64,000 nucleotides of DNA from UBA947 sp031550975 (GTDB taxonomy: Bacteria > Cyanobacteriota > Vampirovibrionia > Gastranaerophilales > Gastranaerophilaceae). The notes below the pieces were generated by a model. That model did not search any database. It was not told where the DNA came from and saw nothing but the letters and a program-made list of their open reading frames with translations. Positions 41,243 through 49,857 of this stretch are shown here, in pieces. The stretch spans positions 1 to 64,000 of the forward strand of contig JAVBOC010000013.1 of NCBI GenBank assembly GCA_031550975.1, read 5' to 3'. How positions within the stretch are numbered: position 1 is the first letter of the stretch; every line of letters begins with the position of its first letter. The translations under genes and the position numbers were made by a program.

Positions 41243-42724
41243 AAATTGTTGCAGCCATTCGGCCTCTTTGCATATTAGCATATCATAATCAATCAATTTT
41301 TGCTCAAAATCCATATTGGTAAGCGAGCGGATTTGCCCGTCTTTGAAATAGCAGGCGTTTTCTAACCTGACCCCAAAATGCTCGGCGTTATATAGTCCGG
41401 GTTCAATCGTAAAGCACATGTTGTCTTTAATTGGAGTCTTTGCCATATCGGACGTCCCCAGGTTTGGTGGGTTTTCGTGAACACTGATTCCGATTCCGTG
41501 GCCAAGTCCGTGGTTAAATACGAATCCCTCAATCGGGTTTTGCGCAATTATTTCGCGGGCTTTGGCGTCTATTTCAAAACCGGTCATATTATCAGAGCGA
41601 TAATTATATGCGTGCAAAAGAGTTTTTAAAACAGTCGTATAGACCTTTTTTTGCAGTTGGGTCGGCTCGCCTTTTACAAAAACACGCGTGATATCGGTTG
41701 CGAGTCCGCCTTCGTAATATGCTCCGCAGTCAATCAACACAAGGCTTCCGTCTGTTATGATTTCATCCGGCGAATTTTTTGAATAATGCGCCAGCGCTGA
41801 ATTTTTGTCCTTGGCAACAATTGATTCGAAGCTCAAAATCTTTGCCCCATGGTTTTTGAATTCCTGCTCTAACCGTTGCGCGATATCAAATTCCGAAATC
41901 CCCTCGTTATTATATATATAATCGCGAATGGTGCGCATCGTCGCGTCGGTGCGCTCAAAAGCCTCTTTGTAGTGTGCGATTTCTTCCTCAGTCTTGACCG
42001 ATTTCATCAGTTTGACTGGGTTTTCTTTTAATTCTTGCACCTGGGGACCTAAGAGTGCGAAGTCGAAGGCGCTCGTGGAATTTTTGTCTGCATAAACTTT
42101 TTCGCCACTGCCGATGGTAATTTTTTTGTTCACAGCGCTGGAATAATTTTGCGAGAAATCGCGCTCGTTTAATATATATGAAACCTCCTCAGGGTTAGAT
42201 AAAAATAATTTGCCGTCTAGATTGAGTTTGGCGATTTTTTCTTCGCTGGTTAAACCGGTCAGCGATAGTGGTAAATTTGTTATTTGTGCTTCTTCGCCGA
42301 CTTTCGTCGTTGTGAATGGGTCTTCATCAATCAATTTAACATTCACCCCTGCGCTGAGAAGTTCTTCCATCCGCGCTTGAGTGTTTTTCTTTGAAAAGAC
42401 TCCCAAAGTCGCACCGGGTTTGATTTTTTTAATCAGTTCATCCAGCGCTTTTTGACCGACATCTAGCTTTACAACGGTTACGACATTCAAATCGACTTCG
42501 TTGTCTGCTTGAATGTGGTATCTGCCATCGACAAACAGAAATAGTTCGTTTTGAGATAACAGCGCATCCCCTGTCGAGCCCGAAAAACCGGTTAGCGCGT
42601 AGCGCGAATTTTCTTCCAATGGAGAATATTCCACCAAAAACTCGTTGGTTGAATTCACCAACAAATAGTCAATCCCTTGCTCTGTCAGGAATTCTCTGGC
42701 TTTACCAATATCGAAACTTGCCAT
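41231..42724 (-). CDS. pepP: Xaa-Pro aminopeptidase (M24B)
   Basis: 497 residues from the ATG at 42724 (an upstream TTG is rejected). A creatinase-like N-terminal region precedes the pita-bread catalytic domain. Metal ligands are visible in order: DCGAYYEGGLATDITR (two Asp), GLGHGIGISVHE (His) and FTIEPGLY (Glu), with a further Glu near the C-terminus. It removes N-terminal residues next to Pro. It lies directly after the parvulin gene, so two proline-related peptide-processing genes share a transcript. Confidence 0.92.
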   Translation of the reverse strand: MASFDIGKAREFLTEQGIDYLLVNSTNEFLVEYSPLEENSRYALTGFSGSTGDALLSQNELFLFVDGRYHIQADNEVDLNVVTVVKLDVGQKALDELIKKIKPGATLGVFSKKNTQARMEELLSAGVNVKLIDEDPFTTTKVGEEAQITNLPLSLTGLTSEEKIAKLNLDGKLFLSNPEEVSYILNERDFSQNYSSAVNKKITIGSGEKVYADKNSTSAFDFALLGPQVQELKENPVKLMKSVKTEEEIAHYKEAFERTDATMRTIRDYIYNNEGISEFDIAQRLEQEFKNHGAKILSFESIVAKDKNSALAHYSKNSPDEIITDGSLVLIDCGAYYEGGLATDITRVFVKGEPTQLQKKVYTTVLKTLLHAYNYRSDNMTGFEIDAKAREIIAQNPIEGFVFNHGLGHGIGISVHENPPNLGTSDMAKTPIKDNMCFTIEPGLYNAEHFGVRLENACYFKDGQIRSLTNMDFEQKLIDYDMLICKEAEWLQQFRVC

Positions 42725-42732
42725 AGGCAACT

Positions 42733-43011
42733 CTATGATTTGTCGACTAATTTAATTAAATGCCAGCCGAATTGTGTTTGGATTGGTTTTGAAACCTCGC
42801 CGACTTCCATTGAATAAGCAGCATCTTCAAAAGGCTTAACCATCATTCCGCGGCCAAAAAACCCTAAGTCGCCGCCGTTTGCGCCTGACGGGCAAAGTGA
42901 AACTGCTGCAGCAGCGTCTTCAAACGCTTTCCCGGCTGCAATTTCGTCGTATAATTTTTGTGCTTCTTCTTCTGTTTTAACCAAAAGATGGCTTGCTCTA
43001 ACTTCGCTCAT
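42733..43011 (-). CDS. Parvulin-type peptidyl-prolyl isomerase
   Basis: 92 residues, a free-standing rotamase domain. ASHLLVKTEEEA, SLCPSGANGGDLGFFGRGMMVKPFEDAAY and TQFGWHLIKL are the PpiC/Par10 signatures, with the active-site His in ASHLL and Cys in SLCPS. It is cytosolic because no signal is present. It speeds cis-trans isomerisation of Xaa-Pro bonds. Confidence 0.95.
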   Translation of the reverse strand: MSEVRASHLLVKTEEEAQKLYDEIAAGKAFEDAAAAVSLCPSGANGGDLGFFGRGMMVKPFEDAAYSMEVGEVSKPIQTQFGWHLIKLVDKS

Positions 43012-43038
43012 ATAAAACTCCTTTAAATATAATTAATG

Positions 43039-43063
43039 CTTACTTTCTAAAAGAAAGTAAGCG
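43039..43063 (-). other. Hairpin at the tRNA-Gly 3' end
   Basis: GCTTACTTTCT-AAA-AGAAAGTAAGC, an 11-bp inverted repeat that starts within the last bases of the tRNA. It may guide 3' processing or termination. Confidence 0.5.
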
Positions 43064-43131
43064 GAAGACGAGACTCGAACTCGCAACAGCTTGCTTGGAA
43101 GGCAAGTACTCTACCATTGAGTTACTTCCGC
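43060..43131 (-). tRNA. tRNA-Gly (anticodon TCC)
   Basis: Acceptor GCGGAAG/CTTCCGC, anticodon stem CTTGC/GCAAG with loop CTTCCAA giving TCC, T arm GCGAG-TTCGAGT-CTCGT, discriminator T. 72 nt, CCA not encoded. It lies between the parvulin gene and the M49-like peptidase. Confidence 0.96.
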
Positions 43132-43175
43132 GTGTGCAATACGATTATAAGAAAAACAAAGAAATTTTGCAAGAC

Positions 43176-43222
43176 CGTCATGCTGAGCAACGCGAAGCAT
43201 CTCAAAGTTGTTGCATTTAACA
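43176..43222. repeat. Family C element, short form
   Basis: CGTCATGCTGAGC-aacGCGAAGCATCTC followed by AAAGTTGTTGC, the left half of the 7201 type. Confidence 0.6.
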
Positions 43223-43261
43223 GATATTGAGAGGGAACAAGAATGAAGGAGAATTGTCCGT

Positions 43262-44977
43262 CTAATTGCTTAACAATTTGTCCGCCAATTCAGTCTCTAA
43301 GCGGCCGTTGAGGGTCTTGTTAACTTCTTTGAGCTTTTGCGAAATGGTTTCCATCTCAGGCGTCCAGATAAAGTTGTCCGTGATATATTTTTCAGCCTTG
43401 TTTATGTCACGCGTGATTTGGATACGAACGGTTTCCGCAAGCATCTCTTGTGCGGCAGGAAGGATTTTATCTCTGTGGACAAATATTTTGCCGTCGTGTA
43501 GTTCAAAAACCCCTCTGTCCATAAAATATTTATTTTGCATAACCGTACGAACGCGGTGCGCTTGGCTTAGCGTTGGTTTTGATTTTAAGAACCCGTCAAC
43601 GACAAAAGAAAACGCGATTTGGTCAGCCTCTGTTTGAGTGTACATCCCGCGGCAAACGAGCAGGTCAAGGAAGGCGAGCGCGCCCATATCGGCTTTATTT
43701 TCCTCGATTATGTGTTTGTATTTGCCGAGTGCCTCGGTGCCTTCTTTTGGCCCGAGTGAGTGTGCATTTTCGTGTCCGATTGTAAACCAATGATCAGATT
43801 CGTTTTCGTAAAATTGGTGTTGTTCTTGAACCAAAATCGCGTCAAGGCGTTTTTGGAGTTTTTTGTAATCGCTGATAAAACGAATTTGTCTGTGATAAAC
43901 ATTGCGTCTGCCGCCGCCGATGGTAAGCGACAATTTGTCGTTATTCGGTAGGTTTTCAGCGACTGTTATCCCGCCGCGGTAATCCCCCACATTGCCCGAT
44001 AACTGTACAAGGTCAACATCCACCATTGTTTGCTGCGCGTCGTCTTCAACGGTAATATTTTGTTCGTATTCGTCTTTGTAAGGCATCGAATCAGCCAAAA
44101 GCGGTAAATAGTCTTTTATTTTAAGCAGCATTTCGGTACCTTTTTTGTTGACGATTCCCACTCTGCCGCCAAGGAAATCCTTACCGACCGGTTCAATTCC
44201 GTGCTGTTCAAGCAGGTTTTTGAGTTTATCGTTATCTAAAACAGTCGGTGTCATTTCGTCTTCGTAATTCTCGCGCGTAATGGTGAATTCTAACGGTGTA
44301 TCTTGCAACTCCGCCCATTTTTTGTCCGCATAAGCGTCCAACATAGGGTCAGCTTTGCGAAGCGCCAGTGCCTGCAGTTTTAAATATTCGTTAAAATCGG
44401 CATTAGTCGAAACTTCTGCTGCTTTATCAAGCCAGTCAGCCATCTCGCCAAATTGAGGAGCAAAGTAGTTGATATAGTCCACAGCTCTTAATTTATCCTC
44501 GTCGCGCTCGACAATTGAGCGCTGGTTAACAATTGCTTGAACTTCTTCGATTTTGTTCGCCTCTAACATGTTAATTAATATATTATGAAACTCCTCAATT
44601 GAAAGATCTTTTGGGTAAACCCCTTTGCCCGGGAGTTCTTTGATTCCTTTAGCAAGATTAATTTTATTGGCTTCTGTGTCGACTGCGTTAATCCCTTTTT
44701 GTGCATCAAAAAGAATACGGGTTAAATCGGCGCGCTTATCGCCTTTTTTGCTATCCAAGAAGGCTCTGAACCCAATGTTATCGTGGTTGTCTATGCGCAT
44801 ATTGATTTCTTCCAGGACCATAACGGCTTTGACAAGGTATTTTAATGCTTCTTTGTCACCGTCTGCGAGTGCCAAAAACTCCGGTGCATCAGCTTTTAAA
44901 AGTTTTTTGGTCATCAAGTAATCTTCGTGCGTGCGCTTCTCTAGTTCTTCTATCGATAAATTCAGTTCGTAATTCAT
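43262..44977 (-). CDS. M49-like (dipeptidyl-peptidase III-related) zinc peptidase
   Basis: 571 residues, no signal peptide. The zinc motif is HENAH (402-406) in TIGHENAHSLGP, followed after ~18 residues by EENKADMGAL. M49 enzymes pair a His/Glu motif with a downstream EExxAD, and the second motif here fits well; canonical DPP III has HExxxH rather than HExxH, so this is a variant subgroup. Long N-terminal helical region (residues 1-240) and a helical C-terminus. Probably a cytosolic oligopeptidase. GAGGAG precedes the ATG. Confidence 0.65.
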   Translation of the reverse strand: MNYELNLSIEELEKRTHEDYLMTKKLLKADAPEFLALADGDKEALKYLVKAVMVLEEINMRIDNHDNIGFRAFLDSKKGDKRADLTRILFDAQKGINAVDTEANKINLAKGIKELPGKGVYPKDLSIEEFHNILINMLEANKIEEVQAIVNQRSIVERDEDKLRAVDYINYFAPQFGEMADWLDKAAEVSTNADFNEYLKLQALALRKADPMLDAYADKKWAELQDTPLEFTITRENYEDEMTPTVLDNDKLKNLLEQHGIEPVGKDFLGGRVGIVNKKGTEMLLKIKDYLPLLADSMPYKDEYEQNITVEDDAQQTMVDVDLVQLSGNVGDYRGGITVAENLPNNDKLSLTIGGGRRNVYHRQIRFISDYKKLQKRLDAILVQEQHQFYENESDHWFTIGHENAHSLGPKEGTEALGKYKHIIEENKADMGALAFLDLLVCRGMYTQTEADQIAFSFVVDGFLKSKPTLSQAHRVRTVMQNKYFMDRGVFELHDGKIFVHRDKILPAAQEMLAETVRIQITRDINKAEKYITDNFIWTPEMETISQKLKEVNKTLNGRLETELADKLLSN

Positions 44978-45048
44978 TTTGCTCTCCTCTGTGTATTTAT
45001 TATAACATACGAGTCAAGCACAAAGGTACTACCATCCTCGACCACATT

Positions 45049-45132
45049 CGTCATGTTGAGTGAAACGAAACATCTCAACGTCATTGCGATATGCCAAGTA
45101 ATTGCGATTCTTCGCGGAGCTCAGAATGACGG
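45049..45132. repeat. Family C element
   Basis: CGTCATGTTGAGTGAAACGAAACATCTC ... GATTCTTCGCGG...CTCAGAATGACGG (shown in parts): inverted ends of the GTCATTCTGAG type. It lies between the M49-like gene and rlmH. Confidence 0.65.
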
Positions 45133-45140
45133 AAGAATAA

Positions 45141-45608
45141 TTACTTATGATAAGTCTCTTTTTTAATTATTTTAAAAGCGCGATAGAGTTGTTCAACAAG
45201 GATAAGCCGTGCAAACTGGTGCAGAAAAGTCATCTTTGACAGACTCATTTTTAAGTTTGCTCGTGCGCTTACTGACGGCGAAAGTCCGCAAGAAGAACCG
45301 ATTACGAATATAATTTCGCTTGTGCCGTCGTGGGTCAGTTCTTCAATTTTTGAGGCAAAATCCTCTGAGGAAAACTGTTTGCCGCCGATTTCCATTGTTA
45401 TTACAAACGATTGCGGCTTAATATGAGAAAGAATCTTCTCGGCTTCAGTTTCAAGCGCTTGCTGTACAAGGTCATCTTTGATTTCAGCGGCGGTAAGTTC
45501 AATTATTTCCACACTTGCATAGGGCTGTAGTCGTTTCAAAAACTCGTCGGTTCCTTCTTTGAGGAATTTTTCTTTGGTCTTCCCGATTGCAATAATCTTT
45601 ATATTCAT
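45141..45608 (-). CDS. rlmH: 23S rRNA (pseudouridine1915-N3)-methyltransferase
   Basis: 155 residues. SPOUT-family motifs: FVIGSSCGLSPSV (usual FVIGGxxG) and SLSKMTFLHQFARLILVEQLYRAFKI, ending YHK. RlmH methylates pseudouridine 1915 in helix 69 on assembled 70S ribosomes. The change of GG to SS in the SAM loop is unusual but the rest is canonical. It is 10 nt downstream of mscS. Confidence 0.93.
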   Translation of the reverse strand: MNIKIIAIGKTKEKFLKEGTDEFLKRLQPYASVEIIELTAAEIKDDLVQQALETEAEKILSHIKPQSFVITMEIGGKQFSSEDFASKIEELTHDGTSEIIFVIGSSCGLSPSVSARANLKMSLSKMTFLHQFARLILVEQLYRAFKIIKKETYHK

Positions 45609-45618
45609 GGAGCGCCTG

Positions 45619-46455
45619 TTATTTTATTCTGTCTCTTGGTGGTGCCAGTTCGATTCCTTCTGCGCGCAGCGCTGCAAGAACTTCAAGCAGAATCCCTTCA
45701 CGAATTTTGGCGAACTTTGCATAATCGGTTGTTTTTATATATGTGCTGAATTTTATATTAATGCCGTTATCTGTAATCTTTTCAACAAAGGCAAAGTGGT
45801 CTTTGACCGAATCGGGATTGGCAACAAGAATTCCGTCAATAGTTTCAACTATGCGGCGAAGTTTCTCCTCGCTTGTGGAATTCTTAACTTCTATAACTTC
45901 AAGAATGCGGCGGCGCTTGATTAATGAAGTGTTTTTTATAATAGAGCCTGCTACAACGCTGTTTGGAACAACTAAGATTGAGTTGTCAATATCGCGAATT
46001 TTGGTCGAGCGCATGTTAATATCTTCTACTGTCCCTTCAATTCCGCCGATTACCACGTAATCCCCGAGCTTAAATGACTTGTCCGATAGGATCGAAATTG
46101 CGCCAAAGATGTTTGCAATGGTTTCTTTTGCTGCAAAGCCCACCGCTAAACCAGTAATCCCAAACCCTGCAATTATAGAATTCATTGAGTATCCGTGGCT
46201 TTGCAGGAAGGTCGCCACCATAAAAAACAGGATTAAACCCTTGATAAGGCGTTTGAACATTGGTAGAAACCGAAGCATAGAAGAGTCGGATGCTTTAAGC
46301 TTTGCGTGAAGCTTTTGCTCGAACTTATTCACAAGTTTGAACAAAACTGCTATAATTGTAAAGAAAATAATAATATCAGCGAAAAGCCCAAAGTTGAGAG
46401 TTGTAACTACCTTGTTAGCACCTTCTGCGTAAATTAAAATATCGTCCATGTTCAC
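45619..46455 (-). CDS. Small-conductance mechanosensitive channel, MscS family
   Basis: 278 residues. Three N-terminal membrane helices; the pore helix reads SMNSIIAGFGITGLAVGFAAKE (about residues 92-112), then the beta domain with FKLGDYVVIGGIEGTVEDINMRSTKIRD, diagnostic of MscS. It releases osmolytes during hypo-osmotic shock. AAAGGAG and TAGAAT are upstream. In an operon with rlmH. Confidence 0.92.
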   Translation of the reverse strand: MNMDDILIYAEGANKVVTTLNFGLFADIIIFFTIIAVLFKLVNKFEQKLHAKLKASDSSMLRFLPMFKRLIKGLILFFMVATFLQSHGYSMNSIIAGFGITGLAVGFAAKETIANIFGAISILSDKSFKLGDYVVIGGIEGTVEDINMRSTKIRDIDNSILVVPNSVVAGSIIKNTSLIKRRRILEVIEVKNSTSEEKLRRIVETIDGILVANPDSVKDHFAFVEKITDNGINIKFSTYIKTTDYAKFAKIREGILLEVLAALRAEGIELAPPRDRIK

Positions 46456-46642
46456 ACTCCTTTGGGATTATTCTACCACATCCAAGTTTATTTAAAAAGA
46501 ATAAATGTGAAGAAATGTAAACAAACATGTGCTAAAAAAGGCAATTTCCATGTCCAGCATGCGTTTAAAGGTATATAGGGGATATATCAATAGTATTATC
46601 ACAAGAGTTACAGAATAATTAAAGGATAAAGGAGAACAAAAC

Positions 46643-47608
46643 ATGGTGGATGAAGTAAAAAGAACTAGATGGAGTGCTGCAAGCGAATTTAAGTATGAGC
46701 CGAAGCCTCAAGAAAAGAAAGAAGAAAATCAATTGCCGGGTGCTCTTTCTGGAAAGAAAGATGAAACTGCGCCAAGATATGAAAAGGTTGTTACAGCAGG
46801 TGCTACAGCTGAAACATTGAAGACCGGCGGATACGAGTTTGCAGGTGTTGGTGGAAAATTGGCATCAAACAAAGACACCCAAACAATTGATAAAAACGCA
46901 GAAGTATCGCTTTTTGTGGGTAAATCCGACAAGCATGTAAAAGGTACCGCTTTTGCACTTAACGGCAAAATGGATTTATACACATTTGAAAATACGCCTG
47001 CTGCAATTAATGTGGAAACCAACATTATTGCCACTCCAAGCGGCAAAACTGATTTACGCGGAGTGCGCCGCGGTGACGCAGTTGACAGAGACGAAAATGG
47101 TAACAGAATCGTAATCCCAGGTGCTGGCAAATATGAAAACTACAATAATAATAAGAAAAAATTCAACGTTGCGGGTAACTTATCGCTCAACTATGCTTAC
47201 AACGTAGAAGCGGGCAAAAATACTCGTCTTAGATTTGCTGTAGGTCCAACAGCGGTTTATGCGCCAACAATCGAAGAAAAGGCGCTTACTGACGAACAAG
47301 CAGCAAACGCTAAAAAGAACACTCTAGGCGAACAAAAACTTAAAAATGACATTGCTTTCGGTGCACAGGCAACTGTGGCTCTTAAACACAAGTTCAAAAA
47401 CGAAGCGTCTATTGAAGCTCAAATCTCAGCGGCTAAAACTACCGGAAAAAATGGAAGCGGCGATATTAAAAACAACTATCGTGCAGAAATAGCGGCAAAC
47501 TTCCCGGTCTGGAAAAAAGGCAGAATGTCTGTTGAAGAAGCAGCTGTAAAAGTACAAAACCGTAGAGATGAATTACAAGCAAGAATCAACAAAAAGTACG
47601 GAAGATAA
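46643..47608 (+). CDS. Lineage-specific beta-rich protein, probable surface or barrel protein
   Basis: 321 residues without a classical signal peptide; the first ~40 residues are charged (DEVKRTRWSAASEFKYEPKP). From ~50 on, alternating strands typical of barrels appear (VSLFVGKSDKHVKGTAFALNG, NTRLRFAVGPTAVYAP, FGAQATVALKHKFKNEASIE). The C-terminal ~30 residues are a charged helix (VQNRRDELQARINKKYGR), so the barrel end signal is absent. Not recognised. GGAGA ribosome binding site and own terminator. Confidence 0.55.
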   Translation: MVDEVKRTRWSAASEFKYEPKPQEKKEENQLPGALSGKKDETAPRYEKVVTAGATAETLKTGGYEFAGVGGKLASNKDTQTIDKNAEVSLFVGKSDKHVKGTAFALNGKMDLYTFENTPAAINVETNIIATPSGKTDLRGVRRGDAVDRDENGNRIVIPGAGKYENYNNNKKKFNVAGNLSLNYAYNVEAGKNTRLRFAVGPTAVYAPTIEEKALTDEQAANAKKNTLGEQKLKNDIAFGAQATVALKHKFKNEASIEAQISAAKTTGKNGSGDIKNNYRAEIAANFPVWKKGRMSVEEAAVKVQNRRDELQARINKKYGR

Positions 47609-47627
47609 CAGATACAATAATAATCAA

Positions 47628-47658
47628 AAAGAGTCCGAGAAATCGGGCTCTTTTTTTG
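47628..47658 (+). terminator. Rho-independent terminator
   Basis: GAGTCCGA-GAAA-TCGGGCTC with a GAAA tetraloop and seven T. Confidence 0.9.
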
Positions 47659-47689
47659 CGTCTTATGCTCACAGCGGCTGCCGCATTTA

Positions 47690-47870
47690 GCGCCTGTGCA
47701 ATCAGAGATTGCTACGTCGCTGTCTTGGATTATTAGCAGTTCGGAAAAGCGTGGTTTTCCTCACCATGGACGTTCGCTTTGCTCGCGTCCGCCAAAATCC
47801 GCTTCGTAATGTTCGCCTGCCCGTCTCGCTCTCGCGCGCCGGCACCGCTCACACCGGCTGCCGCATTTTT
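47690..47870. repeat. Family E element split by a family D element
   Basis: The left part GCGCCTGTGCAATCAGAGATTGCTAC matches 13963 onward, and the right part TTCGTAATGTTCGCCTGCCCG and CACACCGGCTGCCGCAT continues it (parts shown). The intact copy reads directly across GGCGCTTCGTAAT; here a family D copy (47722-47803) sits in that junction. CGCT is present on both sides of D. The 47659-47974 gap contains no gene. Confidence 0.8.
47722..47803. repeat. Family D element, copy 3, nested in family E
   Basis: GTCTTGGATTATTAGCAG ... GCCAAAATCCGCT, about 82 bp, near-identical to the copies at 8282 and 9835. Confidence 0.85.
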
Positions 47871-47974
47871 TGCATGTTATTTTTTGTAAATAATTGATGT
47901 GCCAGCTAGCAAAAAACTAAATTTACGAGAGTTATTACAACAAGATTAGTACGGGGTAATAAAGTAGGTATATT

Positions 47975-48697
47975 ATGAGAATCCACAATGTTCAAAATCA
48001 TAGTTCTGCGATGACTTCAAAAGTCGCATTTAATGGCGTGAGTTCAAAAGCAACGGGTTTATTTGCAGGAGCTTTGCTTGCCGCGACAGGAGCGCTTCAT
48101 ACACCGGCGCTCAAGGCTCAATCGGTTGCTCTTAGCGCAGCGGATGCGGGCAAATACATCCATCACACCGGCAAGCCCAACCTTTTTGGCGCCAAAATAA
48201 TGACCGGAAAAATGTCAGGAAATCAGTTTGCCACAGTCGGGGCAGAATACACGAGAGCATTCGATGACGCAAACGATTCAGCCGCAGTGGTTTGGGCAGG
48301 ATTAACTAGATTTAAAGGCAACAACAACGGAATATCTCTTGGTTTGGATATGGAAAGAGCCTGGAAGCCAAACAGTTCGTTCTTCTTAACCGCAGGTGCT
48401 GAAGGAACTTTTGTTAGCACAAAAGGAGTCTCAACCCCCCAAATCCCTTCCAGCTACGGTGAAATCAGCACCGGCGGCAAGTGGAGATGGAGCACCCAAA
48501 ACGACTGGAATTTCAATCTTGACTGGGGAATTGCTCAAAGATTCGGCGGCCCTGACAGCCAAACTGCCTATCCAAAAGTTCTTTTTGGTTTAAAAAAGTA
48601 TTGGGACAAGGCCTATTTAGGCGCCAGCATCGGCGGTGATCCGGCAAAATGGAACCAAAACAACAGGTTTGCTGCAAGTGCAGGCTGGAATTTCTAG
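47975..48697 (+). CDS. Outer-membrane barrel-like protein
   Basis: 240 residues. The N-terminus (MRIHNVQNHSSAMTSKVAF) precedes a hydrophobic Ala/Leu stretch (GLFAGALLAATGALHTPALKAQ, residues ~28-50) that could be a delayed signal peptide. The body is antiparallel-strand-like (SLGLDMERAWKPNSSFFLTAGAEG), ending FAASAGWNF with a terminal Phe as in BAM substrates. Not recognised. A family B repeat starts at the stop codon. Confidence 0.6.
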   Translation: MRIHNVQNHSSAMTSKVAFNGVSSKATGLFAGALLAATGALHTPALKAQSVALSAADAGKYIHHTGKPNLFGAKIMTGKMSGNQFATVGAEYTRAFDDANDSAAVVWAGLTRFKGNNNGISLGLDMERAWKPNSSFFLTAGAEGTFVSTKGVSTPQIPSSYGEISTGGKWRWSTQNDWNFNLDWGIAQRFGGPDSQTAYPKVLFGLKKYWDKAYLGASIGGDPAKWNQNNRFAASAGWNF

Positions 48698-48724
48698 AAA
48701 TTAGGGATTAGGGATTAGGGATTA
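48697..48724. repeat. Family B minisatellite
   Basis: AAATTAGGGATTAGGGATTAGGG directly at the stop codon of the barrel-like gene. The following 48725-48844 holds GC-rich inverted bits such as AAGGCTCAGCCTT and no gene. Confidence 0.7.
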
Positions 48725-48844
48725 GCCTTCCTCGCGCTTTCTTGCTCGTTCGCTTACCAGAATAGTCACTGGTCTACAATGTCTCCGGCATTCTTCGCAT
48801 ACCAAGATGTTAGTCGCAATTCACCAGCCCAAATGGGTGAAGGC

Positions 48845-49624
48845 TCAGCCTTCCTCGCGCTGAAACGCCCAGGCTGAATGGTTATGGATGCTCTCAAATG
48901 CCTCGCATTCGACTTCAAACTCTTTAATTGTTGGATGTTCACGCAGTTTTAAAACCGCATCGCGCAGCACATCTTCGACGAATTTTGGGTTCTCCCAGGC
49001 TTGTTCTGTCACGTATTTTTCATCCTCGCGCTTTAATAACGGATAAACCGGGCAAGACGCACAGCCTTCAATCAGTTCAATCAAGTCTTCCAACCAAATA
49101 TGTTCGTTTTCATCGTAAGAAACTTTTACACTAACAAATGCCCTTTGGTTATGTGCGCCATTAGCAGAAATCTCTTTTGAACACGGGCAAAGTGTTGTTA
49201 CAGGCACAACTGCGCCTAAAATAAACTTGTAATCCCCGTCGTTGATTTCCCCGCGGAATCGGCATTCATAACTCATCGGAGCTGCCAAACCCGTCACAGG
49301 TGATTTTTTATCAACAAAATATTGGAATTTAAATTCCAACTCCCCGCATTCTGCCTCAAGAGTTTCGACGATTTTTTCCAAGCAGCCTTTAATATCGACG
49401 CCCAGAATATTTTTTGTTGTCCATTCGTTTAAAACCTCGACAAACCGTGACATGTGCGTGCCTTTATAGTGCCGCGGAAGCGAAACGCAGACCTTTGCCT
49501 TAGCGCAAACCACCTGATCAGTGTCATTTTTGCGCTGAATCAGCAGGGGTAATTCAAGGTGTTTAATCCCAACCTTTTGGATATCAACTTCTCTGTGGTC
49601 TGTAAGGTTTTGAATGTCTTTCAT
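48845..49624 (-). CDS. folE2: GTP cyclohydrolase I type B
   Basis: 259 residues. The FolE2 catalytic segment TTLCPCSKEISANGAHNQRA gives Cys146 and His158, and the C-terminal ESIHNHSAWAF the second His. It converts GTP to dihydroneopterin triphosphate, first step of folate and of queuosine synthesis; the tgt gene in this window uses the latter. Type IB enzymes work with metals other than zinc. TATTAT (49631-49636, minus strand) is 6 nt from the ATG with no Shine-Dalgarno: leaderless. Confidence 0.94.
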   Translation of the reverse strand: MKDIQNLTDHREVDIQKVGIKHLELPLLIQRKNDTDQVVCAKAKVCVSLPRHYKGTHMSRFVEVLNEWTTKNILGVDIKGCLEKIVETLEAECGELEFKFQYFVDKKSPVTGLAAPMSYECRFRGEINDGDYKFILGAVVPVTTLCPCSKEISANGAHNQRAFVSVKVSYDENEHIWLEDLIELIEGCASCPVYPLLKREDEKYVTEQAWENPKFVEDVLRDAVLKLREHPTIKEFEVECEAFESIHNHSAWAFQREEG

Positions 49625-49670
49625 ATTCTAATAATAGCACGAAAACAACTTGTTAGTTCCTGGAAAAATC

Positions 49671-49703
49671 CGCAAAAAAAAGACCTTGGTATTCAAGGCC
49701 TAT
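49671..49703 (-). terminator. Rho-independent terminator upstream of folE2
   Basis: On the minus strand GGCCTTG-AATAC-CAAGGTC followed by seven T. A second terminator (49804-49845) already ends the thioredoxin-like transcript, so this one needs its own source of RNA. The 49704-49803 stretch between has no ORF. Confidence 0.75.
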
Positions 49704-49803
49704 CCGTTTAAATAAGAAGAGAGAGCTTTATACTTATATAAAGTATATTCCCAAACAAAAATTGCTATTAACAAAGGCAAATGTAAACAAATTGTTACAC
49801 ATG

Positions 49804-49845
49804 AAAAAAGCCCGTTACGCGAGAACCGGTAACGAGCTTTTTATA
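49804..49845 (-). terminator. Rho-independent terminator of the thioredoxin-like gene
   Basis: AAAAGC-CGTTAC / GTAACG-GCTTTT stem with one bulge pair and a GC loop, A/T tracts on both sides. Confidence 0.85.
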
Positions 49846-49857
49846 ACTGGTAAGAGC

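Noticed and set aside
47709..47897. 62-codon open frame over the nested D/E repeats
   Set aside because: Non-coding repeat; no ribosome binding site or conserved frame between D copies.
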